20,954 bases of DNA from an uncultured bacterium (GCA_945871045.1 CAMBUC010000004.1:1-20954); one strand, 5' to 3'; shown: positions 7,927-14,990, counted from the first letter of the stretch. Translations and numbers: made by a program. Notes: a model not told the origin generated them from the sequence alone.

Positions 7927-7980
7927 GATCGGCACTTAACAGCCGATCTCATTGTACCACAAGATATAGTATTCTGTCAA
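7927..7980 (-). promoter_or_regulatory. Strong sigma-A-type promoter of veg with dyad at the start site
   Basis: TTGACA (7980-7975) and TACAAT (7956-7951) are separated by 18 bp on the minus strand, one of the best promoters in the window. Right after the -10 is a 7-bp perfect inverted repeat, GATCGGC and GCCGATC (7927-7948, loop of 8), covering the expected start site around 7944. It could be an operator. A transcript starting upstream of about 7947 would carry a 5'-terminal hairpin. The leader to veg is about 100 nt. Confidence 0.75.
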
Positions 7981-7990
7981 TGGAGCAAAA

Positions 7991-8461
7991 TCACTCAAAC
8001 ACAACATTTTGTTCATCACACATCAGTTTCACCACAATATATGGATATGCACTTGTGGTGTCATTTTCGGCGTTTTTGCCGCCTCCCACCAGTTGTGTAT
8101 CACATAAAATGCCATCTTTTGTAGTATACAGATCCAACAATTGTATGCTGCTTCCGGAAGGCTGCGGGCCGTATCCCCGCACAATATAAAGAACGCCATC
8201 GTCCGCATAGGTCAATTTCATCTCCTCTGTTTTTGCCGCCTCGATCTTCTCCAGCAGTTCCTCAGGAATGTCTTCCCGGGCCACCAAGGTATACTCCGGC
8301 TCAGACAGTTTCTTTCGGTCTCCTTCTTCGATCGTGCAGCCGGCACACAGGCACAGGCACAAAATGGCCGTGAACACTGCTTTTAAGCAGCAAGCAGGTG
8401 TTTTGAAAACAATCCGTCCTCCGGATCCCCATTTCTTTTTTGCTTCATTTCCTTGTTTCAT
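7991..8461 (-). CDS. Lipoprotein with PrcB-like C-terminal domain
   Basis: A 156-aa predicted lipoprotein. A long basic leader (MKQGNEAKKKWGSGG...) precedes a hydrophobic stretch and a clear lipobox, LCAGC, so the mature protein would be lipid-anchored outside the membrane. The mature part (IEEGDRKKLSEPEYTLV onward) ends in DDGVLYIVRGYGPQPSG, SIQLLDLYTTKDGILCDTQL and SAYPYIVVKLM. This resembles the protease complex subunit PrcB C-terminal domain found in many clostridial lipoproteins (GYTIEV..., with PYIVVK at the end). PrcB partners the PrcA protease in Treponema; no protease gene is adjacent here. GGGAGGATGCC precedes the ATG. The gene ends just before the veg promoter. Domain call moderate, function unknown. 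Confidence 0.7.
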   Translation of the reverse strand: MKQGNEAKKKWGSGGRIVFKTPACCLKAVFTAILCLCLCAGCTIEEGDRKKLSEPEYTLVAREDIPEELLEKIEAAKTEEMKLTYADDGVLYIVRGYGPQPSGSSIQLLDLYTTKDGILCDTQLVGGGKNAENDTTSAYPYIVVKLMCDEQNVVFE

Positions 8462-8474
8462 GGCATCCTCCCTT

Positions 8475-8514
8475 GATTCTCATATTGTCAGAATCGTTTC
8501 TTTTATGCTATACT
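8475..8514 (+). promoter_or_regulatory. Promoter of plsC with a dyad across the -35 box
   Basis: TTGTCA (8485-8490) and TATACT (8509-8514) are separated by 18 bp, giving a good sigma-A-type promoter about 34 bp before the ATG. GATTCT (8475-8480) and AGAATC (8490-8495) form a perfect 6-bp inverted repeat around the -35 region, a possible operator. Confidence 0.6.
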
Positions 8515-8547
8515 TCTTGTATCTATGTATATGAAAGGTCAAAGGTT

Positions 8548-9294
8548 ATGATTCGTACATTTTTTGCGTTATTGTTTGTTTTACTTTACCTGATCCTTGG
8601 AATTCCGTTTCTTGGGATTTTCTGGCTGATCGCCAAAAATGAAAAATGGAAAAACAGTGCAGCGCTTGCACAGCTTCGCATGGTGCAATGGGCATTCCGA
8701 TGTATCTGTGCGATTTCCGGTGTGAAACTCACGGTCATCGGAGAGGAACTTGTTCCCACAGATGAGCCGGTGCTTTACATCGGCAACCACCGCAGTTATT
8801 TCGACATCATCATCACCTACGCCCGCTGTCCGCGTCTGACCGGATACATCGCAAAGGACAGCATGTTAAAAGTTCCGCTTTTATCTATCTGGATGCGCAG
8901 ACTGAACTGCCTGTTCATTAACCGGGAGGATATTAAGGAAAGTTTGAAAACGATCCTTGCCGGAATCGAGCATGTGAAAAACGGTATTTCCATGTGTATT
9001 TATCCGGAAGGTACCCGCGCCCATGGTGAGAATGAATTAGACATGCTGCCTTTTAAGGAAGGCAGTTTGAAGATCGCTGAGAAGACCGGCTGTAAGATTG
9101 TTCCGATGGCGATGACCGGGTCCGCTGATATTTTCGAGAAACATGTGCCTTTTATCCGAAAAACCAATGTGATCTTAGAGTATGGCGCTCCGATAGATGT
9201 TTCGTCACTCTCTAAAGAGGAGAAAAAGAAACTGGGCAGTTACTGCCAGTCACAGATTACCCGCATGCTGGAAAAACATCAGCAAATGAGATAA
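8548..9294 (+). CDS. plsC: 1-acyl-sn-glycerol-3-phosphate acyltransferase (PlsC)
   Basis: A 248-aa membrane-associated acyltransferase that adds the second acyl chain to lysophosphatidic acid, making phosphatidic acid. An N-terminal membrane segment (FFALLFVLLYLILGIPFLGI) is followed by the four family motifs: NHRSYFD (HX4D, His81 and Asp86), FINRED (about 123-128), YPEGTR (EGTR at 154-157) and KIVPMAM. Length is typical. The ATG at 8548 is the start that gives the usual membrane leader; the ribosome site (AAAGG, three bases before it) is weak and close. Residues upstream in the same frame are promoter sequence. The gene is monocistronic, with its own promoter and a strong terminator. The PlsC fold is certain; acceptor specificity could differ. 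Confidence 0.93.
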   Translation: MIRTFFALLFVLLYLILGIPFLGIFWLIAKNEKWKNSAALAQLRMVQWAFRCICAISGVKLTVIGEELVPTDEPVLYIGNHRSYFDIIITYARCPRLTGYIAKDSMLKVPLLSIWMRRLNCLFINREDIKESLKTILAGIEHVKNGISMCIYPEGTRAHGENELDMLPFKEGSLKIAEKTGCKIVPMAMTGSADIFEKHVPFIRKTNVILEYGAPIDVSSLSKEEKKKLGSYCQSQITRMLEKHQQMR

Positions 9295-9329
9295 AGTTGT
9301 CGGAATTGTTCCGATCGTTTGACCCAAAT

Positions 9330-9368
9330 AAAAAGAGAAACGCTTTTCATTCCGGCGTTTCTCTTTTT
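9330..9368. terminator. Bidirectional intrinsic terminator between plsC and murF
   Basis: A perfect 14-bp stem, AAAAAGAGAAACGC (9330-9343) and its complement (9355-9368), with an 11-nt loop. Each arm ends in a T-run on its own strand, so it can stop both plsC (plus) and murF (minus). Confidence 0.93.
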
Positions 9369-9408
9369 TATTCTTATTCTGTATCTGTTCAGCGCCCTCA
9401 CAGATACC

Positions 9409-10821
9409 TTATTCTTTTGTCAGTGCTTGCACGATTCTTGGATAGTCCATAAAATGTGATGCTTTTACAAGGATCGTATCGCCGGGCTGCGCAAAATCAC
9501 AAACGCGCGAACAAAGCGCCTCCACATCTTTGCCAAAATAGTCCACCTGTGTCGTAAAATCCGGATATTCTTCCACACCACGCACCAGTTCTTTGGACAA
9601 TTCGCCTGCTGCAAACAGCCAATCGATGTGTTTTTCTGCTACATAGGCGCCCACCTCGTAATGCAGTTGTTTTTCGTCTGCACCAAGTTCTCCCATATCG
9701 CCAAGTACCGCAATCTTTCGGCCTTCCCCCTGCGCGAGCACATCCACCGCCGCCTTCATGGATACGGGATTGGCATTATAACAGTCATCGATCACAAGGT
9801 AGCCCTTTGCCTCGATCAGATTTGTACGGCCGCCGATGGTGCGGGCAGCCTCTATCCCTGCACAGATCTCCTTGTCGGATAAACCAAGGGCAAGACCAAC
9901 AGCCGCTGCTACCATTGCATTGTATACATTATGTTCACCGGGGATCACCACATGTACACGATATGTACCCTTCGGCAGGTGAAGGTCAAAATCTATGCCA
10001 CGAAGCCCTTTGTTTTCTACTGCATCTGCAAAGATCGATTTTTTTTCATAAGCAGCCTGCTCCGGAGTGCGTTCGCCCATTCCATAGAATACCGGCGCCT
10101 TTCCCTGCACCTGTGCCACTGTACACAGTTTGTCATCGTCTCCGTTTAACACGACCGTCGCATCTTCTCGCAGATAATCGAATACTTCCGTTTTGGCTTT
10201 TAAGATGCCATCCCGGGTTCCCAGATTTTCCAAATGGCAGATACCGATATTTGTGATCACCGACACCTGGGGGCGGGCAACTGCTGCCAGACGGCTCATT
10301 TCCCCAAAGTCCGAGATACCCATCTCAAGCACTGCCACTTCATGTGCTTCTGTTAAGCCAAATACCGTAAGGGGCAGACCAATCTCGTTATTAAAGTTAC
10401 CTGCCGTTTTGTGTACATTATATTTCTGTGACAAAACCGAGGCGATCATTTCTTTTGTACTTGTTTTTCCGACACTTCCCGTGATTCCCACAACAGGGAT
10501 CGAAAGTTCATCCAAATAGAGCGCCGCCAGTTGTTTTAATGCCTCTTTGGTAGATGCTACAAGCAGGCAGATGCCCTGTGCATCCTCCGGTTCGCGTTCG
10601 CAGACAACTGCCAGCGCTCCGTTTTCAAATACTTGAGGAATAAAGTTGTGACCATCCACACGTTCGCCGGGAAGTGCCACAAAAACAAACCCTTCTTTTG
10701 CCTGCCGGCTATCGATCACGATGCCTGCCGCTTCTTTTTGCAATGCTGCCTGCTCTGCAGGTTTTCCACATATACGCGCCTGACACGCCTGTGCCATACG
10801 CTCGATCGTCATGCCTTTCAT
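9409..10821 (-). CDS. murF: UDP-N-acetylmuramoyl-tripeptide--D-alanyl-D-alanine ligase (MurF)
   Basis: A 470-aa cytosolic ATP-dependent ligase that joins D-Ala-D-Ala to UDP-MurNAc-tripeptide, the last step in making the UDP-MurNAc-pentapeptide. The N-terminal substrate-binding domain includes VIDSRQAKEGFVFVALPGER. The ATP loop GITGSVGKTSTKE lies at about 112-124. Mur-ligase motifs NNEIGLPLT, AVLEMGISDFGEMSRLA, NIGICHLENLGTRDGIL, DDCYNANPVSM and AVLGDMGELG follow in order. Length is normal. The start at 10821 has GGAG eight bases upstream and overlaps the ddl stop as ATGA, so ddl and murF are translationally coupled. The same frame is open for 46 codons upstream, but that stretch only shadows the ddl coding sequence. 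The D-Ala-D-Ala maker and the enzyme that uses its product are made together. Confidence 0.97.
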   Translation of the reverse strand: MKGMTIERMAQACQARICGKPAEQAALQKEAAGIVIDSRQAKEGFVFVALPGERVDGHNFIPQVFENGALAVVCEREPEDAQGICLLVASTKEALKQLAALYLDELSIPVVGITGSVGKTSTKEMIASVLSQKYNVHKTAGNFNNEIGLPLTVFGLTEAHEVAVLEMGISDFGEMSRLAAVARPQVSVITNIGICHLENLGTRDGILKAKTEVFDYLREDATVVLNGDDDKLCTVAQVQGKAPVFYGMGERTPEQAAYEKKSIFADAVENKGLRGIDFDLHLPKGTYRVHVVIPGEHNVYNAMVAAAVGLALGLSDKEICAGIEAARTIGGRTNLIEAKGYLVIDDCYNANPVSMKAAVDVLAQGEGRKIAVLGDMGELGADEKQLHYEVGAYVAEKHIDWLFAAGELSKELVRGVEEYPDFTTQVDYFGKDVEALCSRVCDFAQPGDTILVKASHFMDYPRIVQALTKE

Positions 10822-11861
10822 GCACGTTTCTCCATTTTCTGTAAGGATATCTGAATCAACTGCTCGCACAGTTCGTTGTAACTGATGCCGATGGCCGCTG
10901 CTTCCTGCGGGATCAGGCTGGTGGGAGTCATACCGGGCAAAGTGTTTGCCTCCAGACAATACATGCGTCCCTCTTCATCCATCAGAAAGTCCATCCGTGA
11001 GTAGGTATCAAGACCGATCACTTGTGCTGCCAATTCTGCATATTTCTGCATTTCTTTTGTCTGGATATCCGGTAATTTGGCAGGGCAGGTCTCTACGGTG
11101 CTTCCTGCCTGATATTTGTTCTTATAGTCGTAAAATCCGCTGATCGGCGCGATCTCGATGACCGGAAGTGCCTTTCCATCGATGACACAGACAGAGAATT
11201 CTCTTCCCTGAATATACTGCTCTACAACTACTTCATCTTCCCAAAGGAACGCTTCTGCCAACGCATTTTCATAAGATTCCTGATCGTTTACGATGGACAC
11301 GCCGATGCTGGAACCTCCGCAGCAGGGCTTTACGACGCAAGGGAATCCGGGCTGTTTGCTTGTTGCCACGCCTTTTTTTACTGAAAATCCACGGGGTACA
11401 GGTACTCCGCCTGCTGCCAGTACTTTCTTTGCCAGTTCTTTATTCATTGCGATCGCGCTGGAAAGATAGTCTGATCCGGTATATTTGATACCAAACAGAT
11501 CGAAGGCTGCCTGAATCTTTCCGTTCTCTCCATTTTCTCCATGCAGTGCCATAAATACGATATCTGCCATCTGACAAAGTGCTATGACATTCGGGCCAAA
11601 GAAACAGTCTGACTGGTCTGCTCTTGATGCCTTTACTGCTGCCAGATCCGGGGTTGTTTCTGAAATTCCGGTCACAGTGACGCTGACTTCCTCACTCTTG
11701 TCAAACCAATCTGCCACATCGTCTCCTTCACGGCCCATAAATACGTCCATTAATATGACCTTATGTCCATTTTCACGCAGGGCTTTTGCTACGTTGCTTC
11801 CCGTTACTAAAGATACGTCTCTCTCGGAACTTAATCCGCCTGCTAAAACTACGATATTCAT
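10818..11861 (-). CDS. ddl: D-alanine--D-alanine ligase
   Basis: A 347-aa ATP-grasp ligase that joins two D-alanines for peptidoglycan. Ordered motifs: N-terminal VVLAGGLSSERDVS, ALHGENGENGKIQ, YTGSDYLSSAIAMNKE, VVKPCCGGSSIGVS (ATP binding), VEQYIQGREFSVCV, and MDFLMDEEGRMYCLEANTLP with the metal-binding Glu/Asn, then PGMTPTSLIPQEA. The omega-loop region reads SGFYDYKNKYQAG, carrying the Lys-Tyr pair of ordinary D-Ala-D-Ala ligases rather than VanA- or VanC-type depsipeptide or D-Ser ligases. The start at 11861 has AGGAG six bases upstream; an in-frame ATG eight codons earlier lacks a site. It overlaps murF by 4 bp. A hairpin lies in its leader. Confidence 0.97.
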   Translation of the reverse strand: MNIVVLAGGLSSERDVSLVTGSNVAKALRENGHKVILMDVFMGREGDDVADWFDKSEEVSVTVTGISETTPDLAAVKASRADQSDCFFGPNVIALCQMADIVFMALHGENGENGKIQAAFDLFGIKYTGSDYLSSAIAMNKELAKKVLAAGGVPVPRGFSVKKGVATSKQPGFPCVVKPCCGGSSIGVSIVNDQESYENALAEAFLWEDEVVVEQYIQGREFSVCVIDGKALPVIEIAPISGFYDYKNKYQAGSTVETCPAKLPDIQTKEMQKYAELAAQVIGLDTYSRMDFLMDEEGRMYCLEANTLPGMTPTSLIPQEAAAIGISYNELCEQLIQISLQKMEKRA

Positions 11862-11876
11862 GTTTTTCTCCTGTCT

Positions 11877-11938
11877 GATCGCCACGCAGCCCTTTCTCTT
11901 TCAGCTGGAGGCGATCGGCTGTTTTTCCTAATATTATA
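11877..11938 (-). promoter_or_regulatory. ddl leader: TATAAT -10 box and leader hairpin
   Basis: TATAAT lies on the minus strand at 11938-11933, about 72 bp before the ddl ATG, without a good -35. Downstream of it in the leader, GATCGCC (11916-11910) and GGCGATC (11883-11877) form a 7-bp stem with an extra AGC/GCT pair inside a large loop. It could act at the RNA level. Promoter call tentative because of the missing -35. Confidence 0.4.
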
Positions 11939-12021
11939 TGTGGTTTTTCTTTCCTATCCTACTCCTTTTCAACGCCACTGACAAGTGTTTTCTCTCTACG
12001 TGAGAATCAGGAGAAAATCGG

Positions 12022-12189
12022 GGCGGCGCCTTCGTGCGACATGTTTTCATGTAAGACGCGCTCTCGCTCCGCGCAAAGCGTAGCGGATACTATGGATTTT
12101 TCATCGTAAAATTCTTTACTCGAAAAATCCAAGTACCGACGCTTTCCGAGGGTCTTACATCGAAAACCATGCTCGCCCTTTGCGCCGCC
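12022..12189 (+). repeat. Structured element copy A (covarying inverted pair)
   Basis: A nested hairpin with no open frame of note. Helices from the outside in: GGCGGCGC/GCGCCGCC (12022-12029, 12182-12189); CATG + TTTTC with GAAAAC-C-ATG, a bulged C; ATGTAAGAC/GTCTTACAT (12049-12057, 12152-12160). Then a 5' unpaired or locally paired segment GCGCTCTCGCTCCGCGCAA. Then AGCGT/ACGCT; an AG bulge; CGG/CCG; an A bulge; TACT/AGTA; GGATTTTTC/GAAAAATCC (12094-12102, 12122-12130); GTAAA/TTTAC with a 4-nt loop. Copy B, on the opposite strand, keeps the same order, bulges and unpaired sequence, with compensatory changes in the stems. Flanked by ddl upstream and a regulator gene; no transposase nearby. 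I do not recognise it as a described RNA class. Confidence 0.75.
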
Positions 12190-12278
12190 AATTTACGTCA
12201 TGCAGCATTCATTGATATAAGAACTTGTTGTTTTTCGTGGCACCATGTCCCGCGCCCGAGCGCTCGAAAACATACACG

Positions 12279-12437
12279 ATCAGATTGGCGAAAGTGATCT
12301 CTAATGGCAAACCCTTGAAGAACGCCGGTGCTTGAAATTTTCAAGTGATCTTATCACGCAGAAAATTTCTTAGCATCCGCTGCGTTCTGCACGGAGCGAG
12401 AGCGCGTTTGACATAGAGATACTTTCGACAATCTGAT
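12279..12437 (-). repeat. Structured element copy B (covarying inverted pair)
   Basis: Read on the minus strand from 12437. Outer helix ATCAGATTG/CAATCTGAT; a T-C mismatch; CGAAAGT/ACTTTCG; ATCTCT/AGAGAT with a bulged C on the 3' side as in copy A; ATGTCAAAC/GTTTGCCAT (one mismatch). Then the 5' segment GCGCTCTCGCTCCGTGCAG, nearly identical to copy A; AACGC/GCGTT; AG bulge; CGG/CCG; A bulge; TGCT/AGCA; GAAATTTTC/GAAAATTTC; GTGAT/ATCAC with a 3-nt loop. Each of the inner helices differs from copy A by paired substitutions. It lies 33 bp past the stop of the HTH/TPR regulator gene. The 89-bp gap between copies contains a CGAGCGCTCG palindrome (12257-12266) and nothing else I can name. Confidence 0.75.
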
Positions 12438-12469
12438 TTCAGAACGTCCCTGCGCGAGGGCTCCCAACA

Positions 12470-13351
12470 CTACCACATGAAAGACATGAGGCAATTCCCT
12501 TTCAGCAGTTCGAGTTCCACAGGCCCCGGCTCATCGGGGCGATCCGACAGCATCGAGCGCAGCGCCCGCATTCGCGAATCCGCCTGCTGCGCTTCAGCAG
12601 TCTCGCCAAGCGCATAGAAGGCGTTGCTTTGGTTCCCATATAGCGTGGGAAGCGGCAGCAATATTCCATTCTTCAGGCAGCTGGCGATTCCTTGATCGCA
12701 GGCCAGAAGCGCCGGATGGGAGAGCCCGATACTGAGTTTCACCGCAGCCAGATTATTACACACCACCGGATATAGATAGCGTTCGACTTCTCCGCCCGCA
12801 TGCCATTCATTCAGATAGGCGGCCAAGCGCTCCAGGATCCGATTGGATGCTTCCAGACTTTTCATGTAAAAAAATTCCACTGCGATACTATTTAACAGGT
12901 ACAGTTCCAAATATGTGTAAGTTTTTCGCGTGGCAGTTTCGTCATAGAGTTCATTCAGCGGCATAGACATGACCAGCAGTTTCATCAATTCCAGCAACTG
13001 CAGGGAATGATCAGATGCTTTCTTTTTTCCGTTTTCAAACAGCACATAATCATAAAACTGTTCCTCAAACAGAGAGTTCCTTTTTCCCCCACCTTTCGCC
13101 TGGGCTACCACGCGATTCCAATCTGACAGTTCCAATAATTCTTCCGACTGAGAAAAACCAGTAAAAAAACAGCCCACATCCTTCAACCGGCGGAGCAGTG
13201 CCTCTGCAACGCGCCCTGATGGATTCTGGCTGCCTTTTTCGATCTTTGCAATAGAGCTGACGGAACAGATCCCTGCCGCCAGCTCTTCTTGTGTCATGTG
13301 TAAGCGATCCCGTAATTCACGGATCACATCCCCCATTTTGTAATATACCAT
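12470..13351 (-). CDS. HTH transcriptional regulator with C-terminal TPR-like helices (Rgg/RRNPP-like)
   Basis: A 293-aa cytosolic regulator. Residues about 6-60 are an XRE-type helix-turn-helix (MGDVIRELRDRLHMTQEELA, then VSSIAKIEKGSQNPS). The remaining ~230 residues are helical repeats with TPR character (YLYPVVCNNLAAVKLSIGLS and YGNQSNAFYALGETAEAQQA). This layout matches Rgg/PlcR/ComR-like regulators, some of which sense secreted peptides; it is also common in Clostridia as orphan regulators with unknown ligand. The start has AGGGGGGATAACGT before ATG. A bulged inverted repeat lies 33-60 bp upstream, consistent with autoregulation. I found no convincing pheromone gene beside it. The two structured repeats lie directly downstream. 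Peptide sensing is inference from architecture. Confidence 0.8.
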   Translation of the reverse strand: MVYYKMGDVIRELRDRLHMTQEELAAGICSVSSIAKIEKGSQNPSGRVAEALLRRLKDVGCFFTGFSQSEELLELSDWNRVVAQAKGGGKRNSLFEEQFYDYVLFENGKKKASDHSLQLLELMKLLVMSMPLNELYDETATRKTYTYLELYLLNSIAVEFFYMKSLEASNRILERLAAYLNEWHAGGEVERYLYPVVCNNLAAVKLSIGLSHPALLACDQGIASCLKNGILLPLPTLYGNQSNAFYALGETAEAQQADSRMRALRSMLSDRPDEPGPVELELLKGNCLMSFMW

Positions 13352-13372
13352 ACGTTATCCCCCCTGTTACAG

Positions 13373-13411
13373 ATCATACCATGATCGGAACTGTTTCCTT
13401 CAGTTACCGAT
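13373..13411 (-). promoter_or_regulatory. Bulged inverted repeat and -10 box upstream of the HTH/TPR regulator
   Basis: ATCGGAACTG (13384-13393) and CAGTTACCGAT (13401-13411) are complementary except for one extra base, with a 7-nt centre. On the minus strand TATGAT (13378-13373) sits just downstream, 22 bp before the ATG. The dyad would cover the -35/spacer region, as expected for an autoregulatory operator. The -35 itself is not recognisable. Confidence 0.45.
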
Positions 13412-13543
13412 TATCAAACCTTCTCCTTGATATAATATAGTTATTTATCCGTATACAGTATACCGTTTCTATCCGGTGGGGACGTTTTCATTGTGTATGT
13501 ATTTCACAGTTTTTTCATCATTTCTTCTCAATCTGAAAAGTCC

Positions 13544-13571
13544 AAAATCAAAACAGTGTGAAAAGCACTGC
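13544..13571 (-). terminator. Probable intrinsic terminator of hpf
   Basis: On the minus strand a GCAGTG...CACTGT stem (13571-13553, 6 bp counting one G-T pair, 7-nt loop) is followed by TTTTGATTTT. Short stem but good T-tract and correct place, 25 bp after the hpf stop. Confidence 0.55.
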
Positions 13572-13595
13572 AAAATGGGCGGCTGACGAGTCAAA

Positions 13596-14123
13596 CTAGA
13601 ACTCCGGCTCGATCAAGCCATAACTTCTGTCATTGCGTTTGTAAACGACATTTACTTCGCCTGTCTCAGCATTACTAAATACGAAGAAATTATGTCCGAG
13701 AAGTTCCATCTGTACGCAGGCATCTTCCGGAAACATCGGCTTCATGCCAAACTTCTTCGCGCGGACAATGCGAATCTCCTCTTCGTCATCGATCTCTTCT
13801 TCTACAAATTCCTGACGCAAACTATCTATATTCTGCTGCTTGTCAATCAATTTCCTGCGATATTTTTTCAACTGCGCTTCAATGACATCCACGATCAGAT
13901 CAACCGTCACATACATATCATCGCTCTGCTGCTCCGCACGAATGATATGTCCCTTCATGGGAATCGTAACCTCCATTTTCTGGCGCTCTTTTTCTACACT
14001 CAGCGTTACATTACAGAGTGTATCAGGAGTAAAATACTTTTCGAGTTTTGCCAGCTTGTCCTCTACCGCTGCACGCAAACCATCTGTTACATCAATGTTT
14101 TTTCCACTAATCGTTATTCTCAT
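13596..14123 (-). CDS. hpf: Ribosome hibernation promoting factor, long form (HPF/RaiA)
   Basis: A 175-aa ribosome-binding protein. The N-terminal ~100 residues are the S30AE/YfiA domain (MRITISGKNIDVTDGLRAAV, KLAKLEKYF, then VTIPMKGHIIRAEQQSDDMY). It binds the small subunit in the decoding region. An acidic/charged linker (EFVEEEIDDEEEIRIVR) leads to the C-terminal dimerisation domain (KFGMKPMFPEDACVQMELLGHNFFVFSNAETGEVNVVYKR), which in long-form HPF joins two 70S ribosomes into inactive 100S dimers. Length is typical of Firmicute long HPF. The ATG at 14123 has AAAGGAGATGG upstream; a longer reading in frame has no ribosome site and overlaps the divergent SDR promoter. Usually induced in stationary phase; no specific site was recognised here. 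Confidence 0.96.
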   Translation of the reverse strand: MRITISGKNIDVTDGLRAAVEDKLAKLEKYFTPDTLCNVTLSVEKERQKMEVTIPMKGHIIRAEQQSDDMYVTVDLIVDVIEAQLKKYRRKLIDKQQNIDSLRQEFVEEEIDDEEEIRIVRAKKFGMKPMFPEDACVQMELLGHNFFVFSNAETGEVNVVYKRNDRSYGLIEPEF

Positions 14124-14178
14124 AAAATACCATCTCCTTTTGAGATTATTTGTGTTTCTAATTTTAACAAATTTTCTC

Positions 14179-14207
14179 TTCAAAAGCCAGTCTTTTTGAT
14201 GTAAAAT
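14179..14207 (+). promoter_or_regulatory. Probable promoter of the SDR oxidoreductase gene
   Basis: TTCAAA (14179-14184), 17-bp spacer, TAAAAT (14202-14207), 32 bp before the ATG. The -35 matches four of six consensus positions and the -10 five of six. Confidence 0.5.
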
Positions 14208-14239
14208 ATATGAAAATTCTATTAATTTTGGAGAACGAT

Positions 14240-14974
14240 ATGAAACGTCAAACAATATTGATCACAGGAGCCTCCCACGGCATCGGCAAAGCCATTGCCC
14301 TTCGCTTCGCAAAAGAAGGTTTTTCGCTTGTTTTAAACTGCAAGACCGATATCACACTTTTAGAGAACTTTGCAAATGAATTGCAGCAGACCTACGGTGT
14401 CCGGGCAGTTGCGGTGGCCGGCGATGTCAGTGACCACACCTTCGTCTGCTCTCTTTTTGAGAAGGCTGCAACGCTTTTTGGCGGCGTTGATGTACTTGTC
14501 AACAATGCCGGCATTTCCCACATCGGCTTACTCACAGATCTTTCGATCGAGGAATGGAACCATATCATCGCAACGAATCTGACCAGCGTTTTTTCCTGCT
14601 GCCACGAAGCGATCCCTTACATGGTACACCAAAAATCCGGATGCATCATCAATATCTCTTCCGTTTGGGGCAATGTGGGCGCTTCCTGCGAAGTAGCTTA
14701 TTCTGCTTCCAAAGGCGGGGTGAACAGTTTTACAAAAGCACTGGCCAAGGAACTGGCTCCCAGCAGCATTCCTGTGAATGCCATTGCCTGCGGTGTGATC
14801 GACACCCGTATGAATGGTTGTTTTGATGCCGAGGAACGGCGTGCTTTAGAGGATGAGATTCCCATGGGACGCTACGGCACGCCTGAAGAAGTGGCAGATC
14901 TCGCCTGGCAGCTGGCAACTGCTCCCACCTACCTCACGGGACAGATACTCACAATTGACGGAGGCTGGCAATAG
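14240..14974 (+). CDS. Short-chain dehydrogenase/reductase, FabG-like
   Basis: A 244-aa NAD(P)-dependent SDR of the classical type. The cofactor motif TGASHGIG lies at residues 9-16, NNAG at 88-91, and the catalytic Ser141, Tyr154 and Lys158 in INISSVWG and YSASK. The C-terminus (YLTGQILTIDGGWQ) is the usual FabG-type ending. The closest functional group is 3-oxoacyl-ACP reductase, but the gene is not in a fatty-acid cluster, so a role in another keto-reduction is equally possible; for that reason no gene symbol is given. The start at 14240 follows TTGGAG at six bases. Divergent from hpf; 101 bp before a small XRE regulator on the same strand. Confidence 0.9.
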   Translation: MKRQTILITGASHGIGKAIALRFAKEGFSLVLNCKTDITLLENFANELQQTYGVRAVAVAGDVSDHTFVCSLFEKAATLFGGVDVLVNNAGISHIGLLTDLSIEEWNHIIATNLTSVFSCCHEAIPYMVHQKSGCIINISSVWGNVGASCEVAYSASKGGVNSFTKALAKELAPSSIPVNAIACGVIDTRMNGCFDAEERRALEDEIPMGRYGTPEEVADLAWQLATAPTYLTGQILTIDGGWQ

Positions 14975-14990
14975 CGTGACTCTTTCAGTC

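Noticed and set aside
9409..10959. Longer MurF reading with 46 extra N-terminal residues
   Set aside because: The extra part is an out-of-frame reading of the ddl 3' end; the ATGA overlap and ribosome site mark 10821 as the start.
11861..12470. Transposon or phage remnant in the large gap
   Set aside because: No transposase-like frame, no direct repeats or terminal repeats beyond the element arms themselves, and flanking genes intact.
13381..13440. 19-codon hydrophobic plus-strand frame (MIGTVSFSYRLSNLLLDII) as a possible pheromone for the adjacent Rgg-like regulator
   Set aside because: No Shine-Dalgarno sequence, overlaps the regulator's own operator-like dyad, and no promoter of its own.
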